Shown piece after piece: positions 24,713 through 32,426 of a stretch of 49,076 bases of DNA. Every line of letters starts with the position of its first letter. Position 1 is the first letter of the stretch. The stretch comes from Clostridia bacterium (lineage in GTDB: Bacteria; Bacillota; Clostridia; Christensenellales; Aristaeellaceae). Where the stretch lies: the NCBI GenBank assembly GCA_017508975.1, contig JAFWQU010000009.1:1-49076 (forward strand), given 5' to 3'. The notes under the pieces were generated by a model, which saw only the letters and a program-made list of their open reading frames with translations, did not search any database and was not told the DNA's origin. A program made the position numbers and the translations under genes.

Positions 24713-25594
24713 TCACCGCCTCGCTTCGATCGGTTCGACCCGGAACAGGCCGAGCTCCCGGGTGGAGTAGAACATCCCGCCGCAGGCCTCGCGCTCCGCG
24801 CAGTTTTCGCAGGCGTCGTCGTAGCGGATCTTCCGGGGCGAGATGCTGTTCTTCACGATCGGCCACAGCTCCCGCGGCACCGAGCAGAGGGGGAAGTTGT
24901 ACAGCCCCACGTCGATGCCGTGCCGGACGGTATACAGGATCCCCTCCCGCGCCTCCCGGACGGCCTCGCGGTAATCTACCCAGAGCTCCCCGCGCCGGGC
25001 GGCGGCACAGCCGGTCATCTCCATGGCGATCAGGTTGACGACGGTGATCCGGGTCTGCAGATCCGTAAGCATCCGGAAGGTCGGGCTGAGCTGCTCCAGG
25101 TTCCACCGGTGGGCGACGACGCGGGCCTCGATCCTGGCCGGGGAAGGGGCGAGGGCACGGATCCCCCGGATAGCCTGGGCAAAGCTGTGCGGCGTCTGCG
25201 TGATCCGGTCGTGCAGCTCCGCCGACGGCGCGTGGATCGGGATCGCGAGGCAGACGCGCTCGGTCAGGAGCGGCAGCAGCACCGAGGCGATCTCCGGCAC
25301 GGCCAGCGCGCGGCCGTTGGTGAGAATTAACACCTCCGCCTCCGGAAAGCGCTCCCGGATGAGCGCGAGGGCCGCCAGGGTGTTCCGCGCGTCGAGAAAG
25401 GGCTCGCCGCCCGTGATCGTGATATGGAAAACGGCCTGCGGGTCGATCTCCTTCAGCGCGGACCACTGCTCCGGGGCCATCGTCAGCCCGCGGCGGCGGG
25501 AGGCCAGGCTCATCGGACACATCACGCAGTTGGAGTTGCACGCCTCCGTCACGTAGACGCACAGGTCGTCGGGCTCCAGAAAAATACCGGGCAT
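24713..25594 (-). CDS. hxsC: HxsC-like radical SAM enzyme (partner of HxsB)
   Basis: The 293-residue protein has the radical SAM motif CNSNCVMC (Cys19, Cys23, Cys26) very near its N-terminus (EPDDLCVYVTEACN) and the SAM-binding strand HITITGGEPFL. Its C-terminal region has a shorter Cys cluster (CENCAEREACGG) rather than a full SPASM domain. Size, position next to the HxsB-like protein and the two HxsD-like genes upstream identify it as the HxsC partner. The substrate is presumably the His-Xaa-Ser stretch of HxsA. It ends 4 bp before hxsB and starts 7 bp after the membrane peptidase gene. Confidence 0.88.
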   Translation of the reverse strand: MPGIFLEPDDLCVYVTEACNSNCVMCPMSLASRRRGLTMAPEQWSALKEIDPQAVFHITITGGEPFLDARNTLAALALIRERFPEAEVLILTNGRALAVPEIASVLLPLLTERVCLAIPIHAPSAELHDRITQTPHSFAQAIRGIRALAPSPARIEARVVAHRWNLEQLSPTFRMLTDLQTRITVVNLIAMEMTGCAAARRGELWVDYREAVREAREGILYTVRHGIDVGLYNFPLCSVPRELWPIVKNSISPRKIRYDDACENCAEREACGGMFYSTRELGLFRVEPIEARR

Positions 25595-25601
25595 CGGCGG
25601 T

Positions 25602-26612
25602 TCACCTCAGCATTCGGAACAGCATCCAGAGTGTAAAGCCCAGGGTGATCATCATCGCGAAGGGGACCTTGCGGACGATCCAGATGGTCTCGCTCCCGCG
25701 GGCGGACTTTCCCCAGCGGCGCACCGACTCGGCCTCGGTCTCCGAGATCCGGGCGGTGATCTCCTCCGAGGGGTCGACAGGGAGGTTCCGGACCCGCGAA
25801 GCCTGGAAGCGGAAAACCGCCTCCGCCGAGAGGATCATGCCGCGCTTTACGCTGGCCGTGGGGATCAGCTGATAATCGTACAGCGACGCGAAGCGCTGCA
25901 GCAGGAGCGCGCCCAGGATCAGCGCCGCGTTCTGCCAGGTGGGCGGGCTCGGGCGCCAGACACCGAGGGCAAAGGTCAGGACGATCGCCAGCCCGTGCAG
26001 TGCCACGACGACCCACTTCCCCGTCCAGCCCAGCCGGCTGCACAGGAAGGCGTAAGCGACCATGACGACCGAGAAAAGCAGCTCATGCCCCCGGACGAAG
26101 GCCGGCAGGAGGGCCGCAAAGAGGCAGTACAGGGCGGTGGTCTCGACCAGGATCGCGCCGTAGCCTTTGGCGAAGGCCGCCGGGCTGAAGGAGCGGCGCT
26201 TCCGGGGCTCCTTCCGGAGCAGCCGCCAGAGGGAGTCGAGCAGCGTCCAGGCGAAGGCCGGCAGGAAGATGAACAGATAGGGCACCACGGCCATGGCCAG
26301 CGAATCCCCCTCGATCAGCCGCGGCGGCACCAGAAAATAGAGCACGGCAAACAGCTTCGCATCCCCGGCGGCCCAGAGCTTCGAGGCGTACATGGCGACC
26401 GCCAGCACCGCCGCGATCGACAGGTTGGCCAGCCAGACGGGGTAGAAGGGGAGGCTGCCGGCGAGCATTCCGCCGATGTGGCAGACCGCGCCGGCGGCCA
26501 GACCGATCAGCAGATAGCGGTTGGGGACCGTGCTGTCCCGGAAATCGCGGACGGAGCACACGACGCCCAGCCCCAGCAGGAGCGCCAGCAGCGCGGCGTC
26601 AAAGATCATCAT
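25602..26612 (-). CDS. A24 prepilin-peptidase-like membrane protein in the HXS operon
   Basis: The 336-residue protein has about seven membrane helices. It shows both aspartate motifs of the A24 (type IV prepilin/preflagellin) peptidases: DFRDSTVPN with Asp23 in the first cytoplasmic loop and WAAGDAKL (a GxGD variant with Ala, Asp84). The N-terminal methylation domain of PilD is absent. The last about 60 residues form a hydrophilic region followed by one helix (PFAMMITLGFTLWMLF). The protein is longer than usual single-domain A24 enzymes (about 150-250 residues). Its ATG overlaps the end of the HxsD-like gene. I infer that it processes a class III-type leader, possibly that of HxsA. Confidence 0.78.
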   Translation of the reverse strand: MMIFDAALLALLLGLGVVCSVRDFRDSTVPNRYLLIGLAAGAVCHIGGMLAGSLPFYPVWLANLSIAAVLAVAMYASKLWAAGDAKLFAVLYFLVPPRLIEGDSLAMAVVPYLFIFLPAFAWTLLDSLWRLLRKEPRKRRSFSPAAFAKGYGAILVETTALYCLFAALLPAFVRGHELLFSVVMVAYAFLCSRLGWTGKWVVVALHGLAIVLTFALGVWRPSPPTWQNAALILGALLLQRFASLYDYQLIPTASVKRGMILSAEAVFRFQASRVRNLPVDPSEEITARISETEAESVRRWGKSARGSETIWIVRKVPFAMMITLGFTLWMLFRMLR

Positions 26613-26820
26613 GGGCGGCTCCGCGCATCGATACGGTCAGATTCAGGACATAGTTGGCGAACTCCAGCTGTGTCAGCCGGAGGGGATAGCGGCAGCGGGA
26701 AAAACGGCAGCGGCAGACGCCGCCCTCCTCCTCGAGGGTGATCCGGGCCAGCCCGCTGTAATCCTGGATGGCCTTCCGGACGGCCTCCGGGGCGTAAAGG
26801 CTCGTGTCAAACTCAATCAT
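26599..26820 (-). CDS. HxsD-like small protein 1
   Basis: The 73-residue protein (ATG at 26820) begins MIEFDTSLYAPEAVRKAIQDYSG and continues with LARITLEEEGGVCRCRFSR. This is the pattern of the N-terminal half of HxsD (FDTSLYxxxAxxxAxxxYS). It ends LEFANYVLNLTVSMRG, comparable to the LLNDYxLRE end of that family. It overlaps the downstream peptidase gene by 14 nt and its ATG lies in the last 8 nt of the other HxsD-like gene. HxsD is a conserved, small, non-enzymatic component of the system; a leader-binding or adaptor role is a guess. Confidence 0.72.
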   Translation of the reverse strand: MIEFDTSLYAPEAVRKAIQDYSGLARITLEEEGGVCRCRFSRCRYPLRLTQLEFANYVLNLTVSMRGAAHDDL

Positions 26821-27181
26821 GGCCGTCAAACCAGCCTTTCAGGATGTCCTGCGGGTCGTCGGGAGCCTCCGCCGGCGCGGCCGCCTCCGGGGCCCCGGCG
26901 GTGTCGACCACGGTGGAGGCGAAGGCGCGCGCGAGGATCAGCTTGCGGACCTCCGCCGTCTTTTCCAGGAGGCCGCTGCGGAGCTCCTGCGCGATCAGCT
27001 CGTTCTCGAAGGCCTCCGGCCGCAGTTCACAGCCCTCCTTGCAGGTCCAGGAGACCAGCCAGCGGCCGTTCCCGTCCTGGACCAGATGGAGATACACCCG
27101 ATCCGTAAAGCTGTACGCGGTCTTCAGCAGCACCTCTTTGGAATACAGCTGCTGATCGAGCTGAAGGGTCACCGTGTCCAT
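26813..27181 (-). CDS. HxsD-like small protein 2 (first gene of the HXS operon)
   Basis: The 122-residue protein begins MDTVTLQLDQQLYSKEVLLKTAYSF. It contains FENELIAQELRSGLLEKTAEVRKLILARAFAS, which matches the HxsD-type (LLNDYxLRE) ending with NEL-xxQ-LR. It adds an Ala/Pro-rich acidic tail (EAAAPAEAPDDPQ). A GGAGG ribosome site precedes the ATG. It is the first gene after the GNAT-HD gene (38 bp away), so the operon may be read from that gene or from a promoter-like block at its 3' end. Two tandem HxsD-like genes instead of one is noteworthy. Confidence 0.75.
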   Translation of the reverse strand: MDTVTLQLDQQLYSKEVLLKTAYSFTDRVYLHLVQDGNGRWLVSWTCKEGCELRPEAFENELIAQELRSGLLEKTAEVRKLILARAFASTVVDTAGAPEAAAPAEAPDDPQDILKGWFDGHD

Positions 27182-27207
27182 GCGTCTGTCACCTCCGTCG
27201 GGAATAG

Positions 27208-27236
27208 GATACCATGAAATCAGCGGTTTGACCAGC
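27208..27236 (-). promoter_or_regulatory. Promoter-like block before the HXS operon (shared with 30161)
   Basis: The minus-strand block reads TTTCATGGTATC with a TTCAAA-like upstream element. A closely similar block stands at 30161-30189 upstream of the membrane-protein/fusion operon. Its overlap with the stop codon of the GNAT-HD gene shows it is not just a coding remnant. Promoter function is inferred. Confidence 0.4.
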
Positions 27237-28335
27237 CGGCCGGGTGGAAGCGGTCCTTCTCCACGGCCTCGTAGAGATCCATCTGCATCCGCTCCTCAAA
27301 CAGCGCCTTCAGGGCGAGATTCCGCTCCCATTTCGCCGGGTCGTAGGCGCCGTAGCGGCGCTTGACGTCGGACATGCGCTCGAGAATGTCCATCACGCCC
27401 TCCGCGCCGGAGATGGCGTCGCACAGCTGGATCAGCAGATCGTAGTCGTCCGGCGTGACCTCCCGGAGCTTTTCGCGGATCAGTTCGGTCTCCTCCGGGG
27501 TGGTGTCGAAGTTTCCGACATAGCCCTCGAGCTTCATCTCGTTGAAGGAGTGGGTGAGGCAGATCCGCGCGGCGTCCGGGTAGCCCAGCGCCATCATGTA
27601 GGCGTAGCCGTCGGACACATGTCCCAGATGCCGCTTGCCGAACCTCCGGCCGATGTCGTGCAAAAGGCCCAGCACATAAGCCTTCTCCGGACAGAGACCG
27701 GAGCGGAGCGCGATCCGCTCCGCGCAGTGGGCGGCGGTACGGCTGTGGTCTCCCCAGGGGCCGGGGTTGCGGGGCTCCGCCTCCGCCAGGATCCGCTCCG
27801 CCTCCGCGCGGGACGGATAGCGGCCCCTGCCGGGGTTCGCGATCCGGACGTAGAACTTCTCCGCGTCCTGCGCGGCGATCCGGCCGCCGTTTTTCAGCAT
27901 GACCCGCAGGGAGGCGGGATTGTCCCGGTTGACGCGCAGATAGAGTTCCTCCTCGGGCACGATATCATGGGCGGCGGCGACCGTCAGCCGGAGGCCTTCC
28001 GTGCCGTACCCCTTTCCCCGGAAGGGCTTCGCGACGAAATACCCGATATGCCCGGCGCCGGTGCGCAGGGACTCGCAGAGCCAGTGCCGGATGCGGAACT
28101 GCCCGACGATCGTGTCCCCGTCCCAGAGAAAACAGGAGGTTTCCGGCACATAGCCCTCGGGCAGGTTTCTCCCCGCGGCGAAATCCAGCATCTGCGGGAG
28201 CGCCCGGGCGAGAAAGTCCTCCCGGGAGACGCCGGGCCAGGCGTTGGTCAGGCCGTTCTCATCCTCTGGCATTTCCCGGACAAACCGCCACTCCGCCTCC
28301 GCGTCGGCAAGGTTTGCCTCTCTGAGCTCCAACAT
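27220..28335 (-). CDS. GNAT acetyltransferase - HD phosphohydrolase fusion
   Basis: The 371-residue protein starts at the ATG at 28335 (GGAG site). Residues 1-175 are a GNAT domain (acetyl-CoA loop FRGKGYGTEGLRLTVAA, then LKNGGRIAAQDAEKFYV). Residues about 185-371 are an HD/HDIG-type metal phosphohydrolase (WGDHSRTAAHCAERI, LGLLHDIGRRF, and DAISGAEGV with a late Asp). HD proteins hydrolyse phosphate esters or nucleotides; the acetylation target is unknown. Both domains are complete and in one frame, so it is a true fusion rather than a missed stop. It overlaps no neighbour and lies 13 bp after the triple-fusion gene. Confidence 0.85.
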   Translation of the reverse strand: MLELREANLADAEAEWRFVREMPEDENGLTNAWPGVSREDFLARALPQMLDFAAGRNLPEGYVPETSCFLWDGDTIVGQFRIRHWLCESLRTGAGHIGYFVAKPFRGKGYGTEGLRLTVAAAHDIVPEEELYLRVNRDNPASLRVMLKNGGRIAAQDAEKFYVRIANPGRGRYPSRAEAERILAEAEPRNPGPWGDHSRTAAHCAERIALRSGLCPEKAYVLGLLHDIGRRFGKRHLGHVSDGYAYMMALGYPDAARICLTHSFNEMKLEGYVGNFDTTPEETELIREKLREVTPDDYDLLIQLCDAISGAEGVMDILERMSDVKRRYGAYDPAKWERNLALKALFEERMQMDLYEAVEKDRFHPAGWSNR

Positions 28336-28348
28336 GCGACCGTGCTCC

Positions 28349-29806
28349 TTATTCTTTCTGAAAACCGTTGAACCAGGCCCGCTCCGCGAACGGCTTCTTT
28401 TTTGGCATGGCCGGCTCCGAAACCGCGATGCCCACCGGCAGCATGCAGACCAGCTCATAGTCCTCCGGAACGCCGAGAATCCGCGCCATCCGGTCGCAGA
28501 TCCGGTCCGTGTCGGTGATGTGCCCCTCGTACCAGCAGCTCTGATAGCCCAGCGCCGTGACGGCGAGCAGCATGTTCTCGATGGCCGCGGCATAGTCCTG
28601 GATGGCGAAGCAGCGGTCCCGGTAGGCGTTGATCCGCCGGGTCAGGACGCAGATCAGCGCGGGCGCGGTCTCGGCGACGGGCGGGTCGATCACCACGCGG
28701 AGCGCCGCCAGGGTCTCCGGGTCGTCCACCGCGATCAGACTGGCGGTCTGCTTGTTGCAGCCGGAGGGAGCCGCAAGCCCGGCCTCCAGAATCGCCGTCA
28801 GATCCTCCCGGGGAACCGGATCCGGCTTGAACTTCCCGCGGTAGCTGCGCCGGCGGAGCAGCACGTCCAGCGGGGAGTTCAATTGCATCACGTAGACCTG
28901 GCAGGGATTCTCCGCGTCCCACAGGGTGGGGAACACCTCAAGCTCCCGGAACCCCAGACTCTGATAAAAGCGGTTCGTGCGGTCGTAGTCCTCGTAGCAG
29001 CCCATCCGGACGGTCTTGACCTGCATGAACTCATACCCGGCGGCGACGGCGAAGCGTTTGGCGTCCGCGAACAGCGCCTTGCCGATCCCCTGGCGGTGGC
29101 ACGATTTCCGGACGCCCATCACCGCGAGCTCCACCGTGGCGGCGCCGGTCTCCTTCAGGCACAGAAAGCCGACCGCCCGGCCGTCCTGCTCCGCCGCGAA
29201 GAAGGGCTGCTCCCCGCTGGCGCGGATATAGCCCTCCCGGGATTCCTCCACCGCAAACCAGTCCGGGAGCGCCTCGAGAATCTCCCGCGCGATCCGCCGC
29301 TTCTCCCCGGGATCGGCGACCTGCCGGACGGACAGGGGCGTCCGGAATTTCTCCAGCCGGTACAGGCGCTCCTCGTCCATCTCGGCGCGGCCGTTCTTGA
29401 AATCATAGCCCATCTTCCGATAGAAGGGGAGTCCGGTGATGGAGGCGGGGATCTCGATCCGCTTCGCGCACAGGGCGAACTCGTCCTGCTCCAGCGTCCG
29501 GACGATCCGCGCGCCGATGCCCCGCCCCTGGCATTCCGGGTGGACGAAGACGGTGAACAGGCTGCTCTCCTCCGTGCTGCCCCAGTAGGGCCCGATGGCG
29601 CCGCAGCCGAGGATCCGCCCATCCTCCTCCGCCACGTAAAAATGCGTCCAGCCGGCGCGTTCGAGAATGTGCTCCGGCGTCTCGGACCGGGCGAGCGCCT
29701 CCAGCGTCTCCGCCGGATAGTCCTTTGTGTTGGAGACGCGGAGGGTGGTGACGATCAGGTCCGAGACGGCCTGCGCGTCGGCTTCCGTGAAACGGCGGAT
29801 GATCAT
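28349..29806 (-). CDS. GNAT-GNAT-nitroreductase triple fusion
   Basis: The 485-residue protein starts at the ATG at 29806 (GAGGTGA site). Domain 1 (about 1-152) is a GNAT with CQGRGIGARIV. Domain 2 (about 160-305) is a second GNAT with CHRQGIGKALF and FYQSLGFREL. Domain 3 (about 311-485) is a nitroreductase-fold flavoprotein (RRRSYRGKFKPDPVPREDL, APSGCNKQTASLIAV, then AIENMLLAVTALGYQSCWYEG). The three pieces are joined without a break. GNAT pairs occur, but with a nitroreductase in one chain this is unusual. A coupled acetylation and reduction of one small molecule is possible; the substrate is unknown. Neighbours on the strand are a small membrane protein and the GNAT-HD fusion. Confidence 0.85.
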   Translation of the reverse strand: MIIRRFTEADAQAVSDLIVTTLRVSNTKDYPAETLEALARSETPEHILERAGWTHFYVAEEDGRILGCGAIGPYWGSTEESSLFTVFVHPECQGRGIGARIVRTLEQDEFALCAKRIEIPASITGLPFYRKMGYDFKNGRAEMDEERLYRLEKFRTPLSVRQVADPGEKRRIAREILEALPDWFAVEESREGYIRASGEQPFFAAEQDGRAVGFLCLKETGAATVELAVMGVRKSCHRQGIGKALFADAKRFAVAAGYEFMQVKTVRMGCYEDYDRTNRFYQSLGFRELEVFPTLWDAENPCQVYVMQLNSPLDVLLRRRSYRGKFKPDPVPREDLTAILEAGLAAPSGCNKQTASLIAVDDPETLAALRVVIDPPVAETAPALICVLTRRINAYRDRCFAIQDYAAAIENMLLAVTALGYQSCWYEGHITDTDRICDRMARILGVPEDYELVCMLPVGIAVSEPAMPKKKPFAERAWFNGFQKE

Positions 29807-29811
29807 GGGGC

Positions 29812-30132
29812 TCACCTCTTCTGATAGCGTTGGAGTATGAAATGGTATCCGATCAGCAGCCCGAAGGAGGCGGCAACCGTCCCGAGAATGGGCAGAATCA
29901 GCCAGGCTTTGTTCCGGACCTCCAGCAGGAAGGGGAGCCCGAGCAGCACGAACAGGGCGGCGTACGCAAACCACAGTACCGCCACGGCGCGGTTGTAGCC
30001 CCGGACATCGCGGACCTCCGGCGGCTTGACGCCGGTATAGAACCCGGCCGGTTTCTCGGAGCGCCAGGCGGAAATACCGATGCCGCACAGCACAAGCCCG
30101 ATTCCGCCCCAGATGACAAACGCGATCCACAT
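29812..30132 (-). CDS. Small three-helix membrane protein
   Basis: The 106-residue protein starts at the ATG at 30132 (GGAGG site). It has three hydrophobic helices (MWIAFVIWGGIGLVLCGIGI, AVAVLWFAYAALFVLLGLPFL, ILPILGTVAASFGLLIGY). Between helices 1 and 2 is a conserved-looking loop (WRSEKPAGFYTGVKPPEVRDVRGYN), like the small DUF3784-type membrane proteins of Firmicutes. Function is unknown. It heads the minus-strand run with the two fusion genes and, 5 bp later, the triple fusion begins. Confidence 0.75.
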   Translation of the reverse strand: MWIAFVIWGGIGLVLCGIGISAWRSEKPAGFYTGVKPPEVRDVRGYNRAVAVLWFAYAALFVLLGLPFLLEVRNKAWLILPILGTVAASFGLLIGYHFILQRYQKR

Positions 30133-30160
30133 GCGTCCCGCCTCCTCTGCCTGCGACCAT

Positions 30161-30189
30161 GATACCATGAAAATCCCGTTTTGAACAGC
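30161..30189 (-). promoter_or_regulatory. Promoter-like block before the membrane-protein/fusion run
   Basis: The minus-strand block TTTCATGGTATCAT with an upstream TTCAAA is closely similar to 27208-27236 upstream of the HXS operon. It lies 29 bp before the ATG at 30132. Confidence 0.4.
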
Positions 30190-30221
30190 ACGGCGAACTG
30201 GCAATTTCCGGAAAACCCCGG

Positions 30222-30250
30222 TTGACCGCGGTCTGCCTGCGGGATATAAT
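30222..30250 (+). promoter_or_regulatory. Promoter of the beta-helix gene
   Basis: -35 TTGACC (30222-30227), 17-bp spacer, perfect -10 TATAAT (30245-30250), 60 bp upstream of the ATG. Confidence 0.8.
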
Positions 30251-30309
30251 GGGCAGGAACAGAGAACCGTTTTTCAATTACAATCGACATCCGAGAAGGA
30301 GGCAGGGGC

Positions 30310-32244
30310 ATGGCGCAGCGGGACCTTTCGGCGATTCTGCCGGACGGAAACAGCTATCATTTCTGGGAGACGAAACCGGTATGGGAACAGGAGCTTTTTG
30401 TCAGCCCGGAGGGATCCGACGACGGCGACGGCAGCGAGGCCGCGCCCTTCCGGACTATCAATCGCGCAGCGGCAGTGGCGGGACCGGGCACCCGGGTCCG
30501 AATTCACGCCGGGCTGTACCGGGAGTGCGTCAAACCCGCCTGCGGCGGCACAGATCCCGCGCACCTGGTCTCCTACGAGGCCTACGGCGACGGGGATGTC
30601 GTGGTCCGCGCCTCGGAGGAGGTCCGGCAGTTCATCCCCAGCGAGGGCTGGATGCTCCGCGGGGTCGACCCCGGGAGCGTGCGCATCTGGGAGTACGACC
30701 TGGACCCGGATCTGTTCCGGGGCTACAACCCGTTCTGCGCGGTGAACATTCTGCATGACCGGCTGTTCATCGAGTACGACAAGACGGACATGACCACCTA
30801 CCTGAACCGGCGCGGCTGCGTATTCTGCGACGGGCGCCCGCTGACGCAGGTGCCGCTGTACTACCTGATGGGCCGGCAGGACAACACCTACTGGGTGGAG
30901 GCCAACGGACAGAAGGTGCATTTCCGCCTGGCGGGGGACGCAGACCCGCGGGAGCACCGGATCGAGGTGACGGTGCGGGAGCAGTGCTTCGCGCCGGACA
31001 AGCCTTTTCTGAATTACATCCGGGTTAAGGGCCTGATCTTCGAGCACGCGGCGACCGGGGCGCCGGTGCCGCAGCGCGGCGCGGTCTCCGCCTGCCGCGG
31101 GCACCACTGGATCATTGAGGACTGCGAGGTCAACTGGTCCAACGGCGTCGCGATCGACGTCGGCAACGAGTGTTGGCACCACACCCACCGGGAGGACGAG
31201 ATGATCGGATACAGCGTCATCCGGAACTGCCGGATCCGCGACGCCGGCGTCTGCGGCATCGCCGGCATGTTCGCGGAGGAGCTGCTGATCGAGGACAACC
31301 TGATCGAGGGCACCGGCTGGCAGAAGATGGAGCTGTCCTGGGAGGCCGGCGCGATCAAGCTGCACAACAGCGTGAACGCGCTGATTCGCCGCAATGTGTT
31401 CCGCAACACCCTGCGCGCAGACCATCTGTGGCTGGACTGCGGGAACGAGAACAACCGGATCACGGGCAATCTCTTCCTGAACGGGATCGAGCAGCGGGAA
31501 GCGATCTTCATCGAGTGCACCCGGGACGGGGTGAATCTGATCGACAACAACATCATCTGGAACGTTGAGGGCCGCTTTGACCCCGCGAAGGTCCCGCAGG
31601 AGCCCGGCTCCTCCGGCTGGTACAAACTGCGGGAGACGGAGGCGGTCAACGGCTACGCGGTCTACGGCGAGGGCACGGACCGGCTGGTGATCGCGCACAA
31701 CCTGATCGGCCGCTGCCGCCACAGCGGATATTACGCCAAGCCGGTGGGTTTCCGGATGCACGGGATGGAGCGCGGCGGCACCTCCCGGGAGGCGAAGGTT
31801 TACAACAACATCTTCTACGCCTGCGGCGAGGCGGCCATCGACTTCCCGACCCGGGACAACCAGGCGGACGGCAACCTGTACGTCCGGATGCAGGGCGGCT
31901 ACCTGCGGGTCATGTATCCCGAACCCGAGGCCTGCCTGAACCTGCCTGCCTGGCGGGAATTCTACGGCTTTGATGCCAACGGGCAGAACGCCTGGTTCGA
32001 CATCGAGCTGGACGAGCAGCAGGGGACCGTCGCCTTCCGGGCCAGCAAAGACGCTCCCTTCGGCCTCGCCGCCCAGCAGCGCAGGCTGCAGCTGCTCCGC
32101 GATCCGGCGGAGGTGAAGCCGGTCCCGGCCGCGGACGGCGTCCTCTGCGATCTCGCAGGGGAGGAGCGGGCGCCGGACCGCGTGATGCCCGGCCCCTTCG
32201 CAATCTGGAACCCCGAACGGGTATTCCCGATTCTGGAAAAATAA
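30310..32244 (+). CDS. Right-handed parallel beta-helix protein (glycoside-active type)
   Basis: The 644-residue protein begins with a DUF1565-like cap (LFVSPEGSDDGDGSEAAPFRTINRA, AGLYREC). It continues as parallel beta-helix coils rich in N-x-I/L turns (IIEDCEVNWSNGVAIDVGNE, IEDNLIEGTGWQ, ITGNLFLNGIEQREAI, IDNNIIWNVEGRF). There is no signal peptide, so it acts inside the cell or is exported otherwise. The architecture fits polysaccharide lyases and GH141-like glycosidases; no catalytic set can be fixed by eye. A GGAGGCAGGGGC site precedes the ATG. Transcribed alone, with a terminator and two copies of the dispersed repeat 3' of it. Confidence 0.8.
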   Translation: MAQRDLSAILPDGNSYHFWETKPVWEQELFVSPEGSDDGDGSEAAPFRTINRAAAVAGPGTRVRIHAGLYRECVKPACGGTDPAHLVSYEAYGDGDVVVRASEEVRQFIPSEGWMLRGVDPGSVRIWEYDLDPDLFRGYNPFCAVNILHDRLFIEYDKTDMTTYLNRRGCVFCDGRPLTQVPLYYLMGRQDNTYWVEANGQKVHFRLAGDADPREHRIEVTVREQCFAPDKPFLNYIRVKGLIFEHAATGAPVPQRGAVSACRGHHWIIEDCEVNWSNGVAIDVGNECWHHTHREDEMIGYSVIRNCRIRDAGVCGIAGMFAEELLIEDNLIEGTGWQKMELSWEAGAIKLHNSVNALIRRNVFRNTLRADHLWLDCGNENNRITGNLFLNGIEQREAIFIECTRDGVNLIDNNIIWNVEGRFDPAKVPQEPGSSGWYKLRETEAVNGYAVYGEGTDRLVIAHNLIGRCRHSGYYAKPVGFRMHGMERGGTSREAKVYNNIFYACGEAAIDFPTRDNQADGNLYVRMQGGYLRVMYPEPEACLNLPAWREFYGFDANGQNAWFDIELDEQQGTVAFRASKDAPFGLAAQQRRLQLLRDPAEVKPVPAADGVLCDLAGEERAPDRVMPGPFAIWNPERVFPILEK

Positions 32245-32252
32245 ACCAACCG

Positions 32253-32290
32253 AAAAGCAGGCGGTGCAAGTTCCGCCTGCCTTTTCAATT
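32253..32290 (+). terminator. Intrinsic terminator of the beta-helix gene
   Basis: The stem GCAGGCGG (32257-32264) / CCGCCTGC (32273-32280), flanked by AAAA and CTTTTC, stands 12 bp after the stop. Confidence 0.8.
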
Positions 32291-32426
32291 TCAAGAAAAC
32301 TGCAAATCCAGCACCGGCATGTGCCCGAAGGTTCAGGGCGATCGGAAAGCCGCCAGTCCGGCTGCGGACCTGGTCGCGGCCCGCAGGCCGCGAAATCTCC
32401 CTGCTGACATTCAGTTCACGATACTG
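32291..32426 (+). repeat. Dispersed palindromic element, copy f (long core)
   Basis: Plus-orientation copy with the 18-bp insertion. Its left end is degenerate (TCAAGAAAACTGCAAATCC) and its right end runs into copy g through a shared ATAC. Confidence 0.88.
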
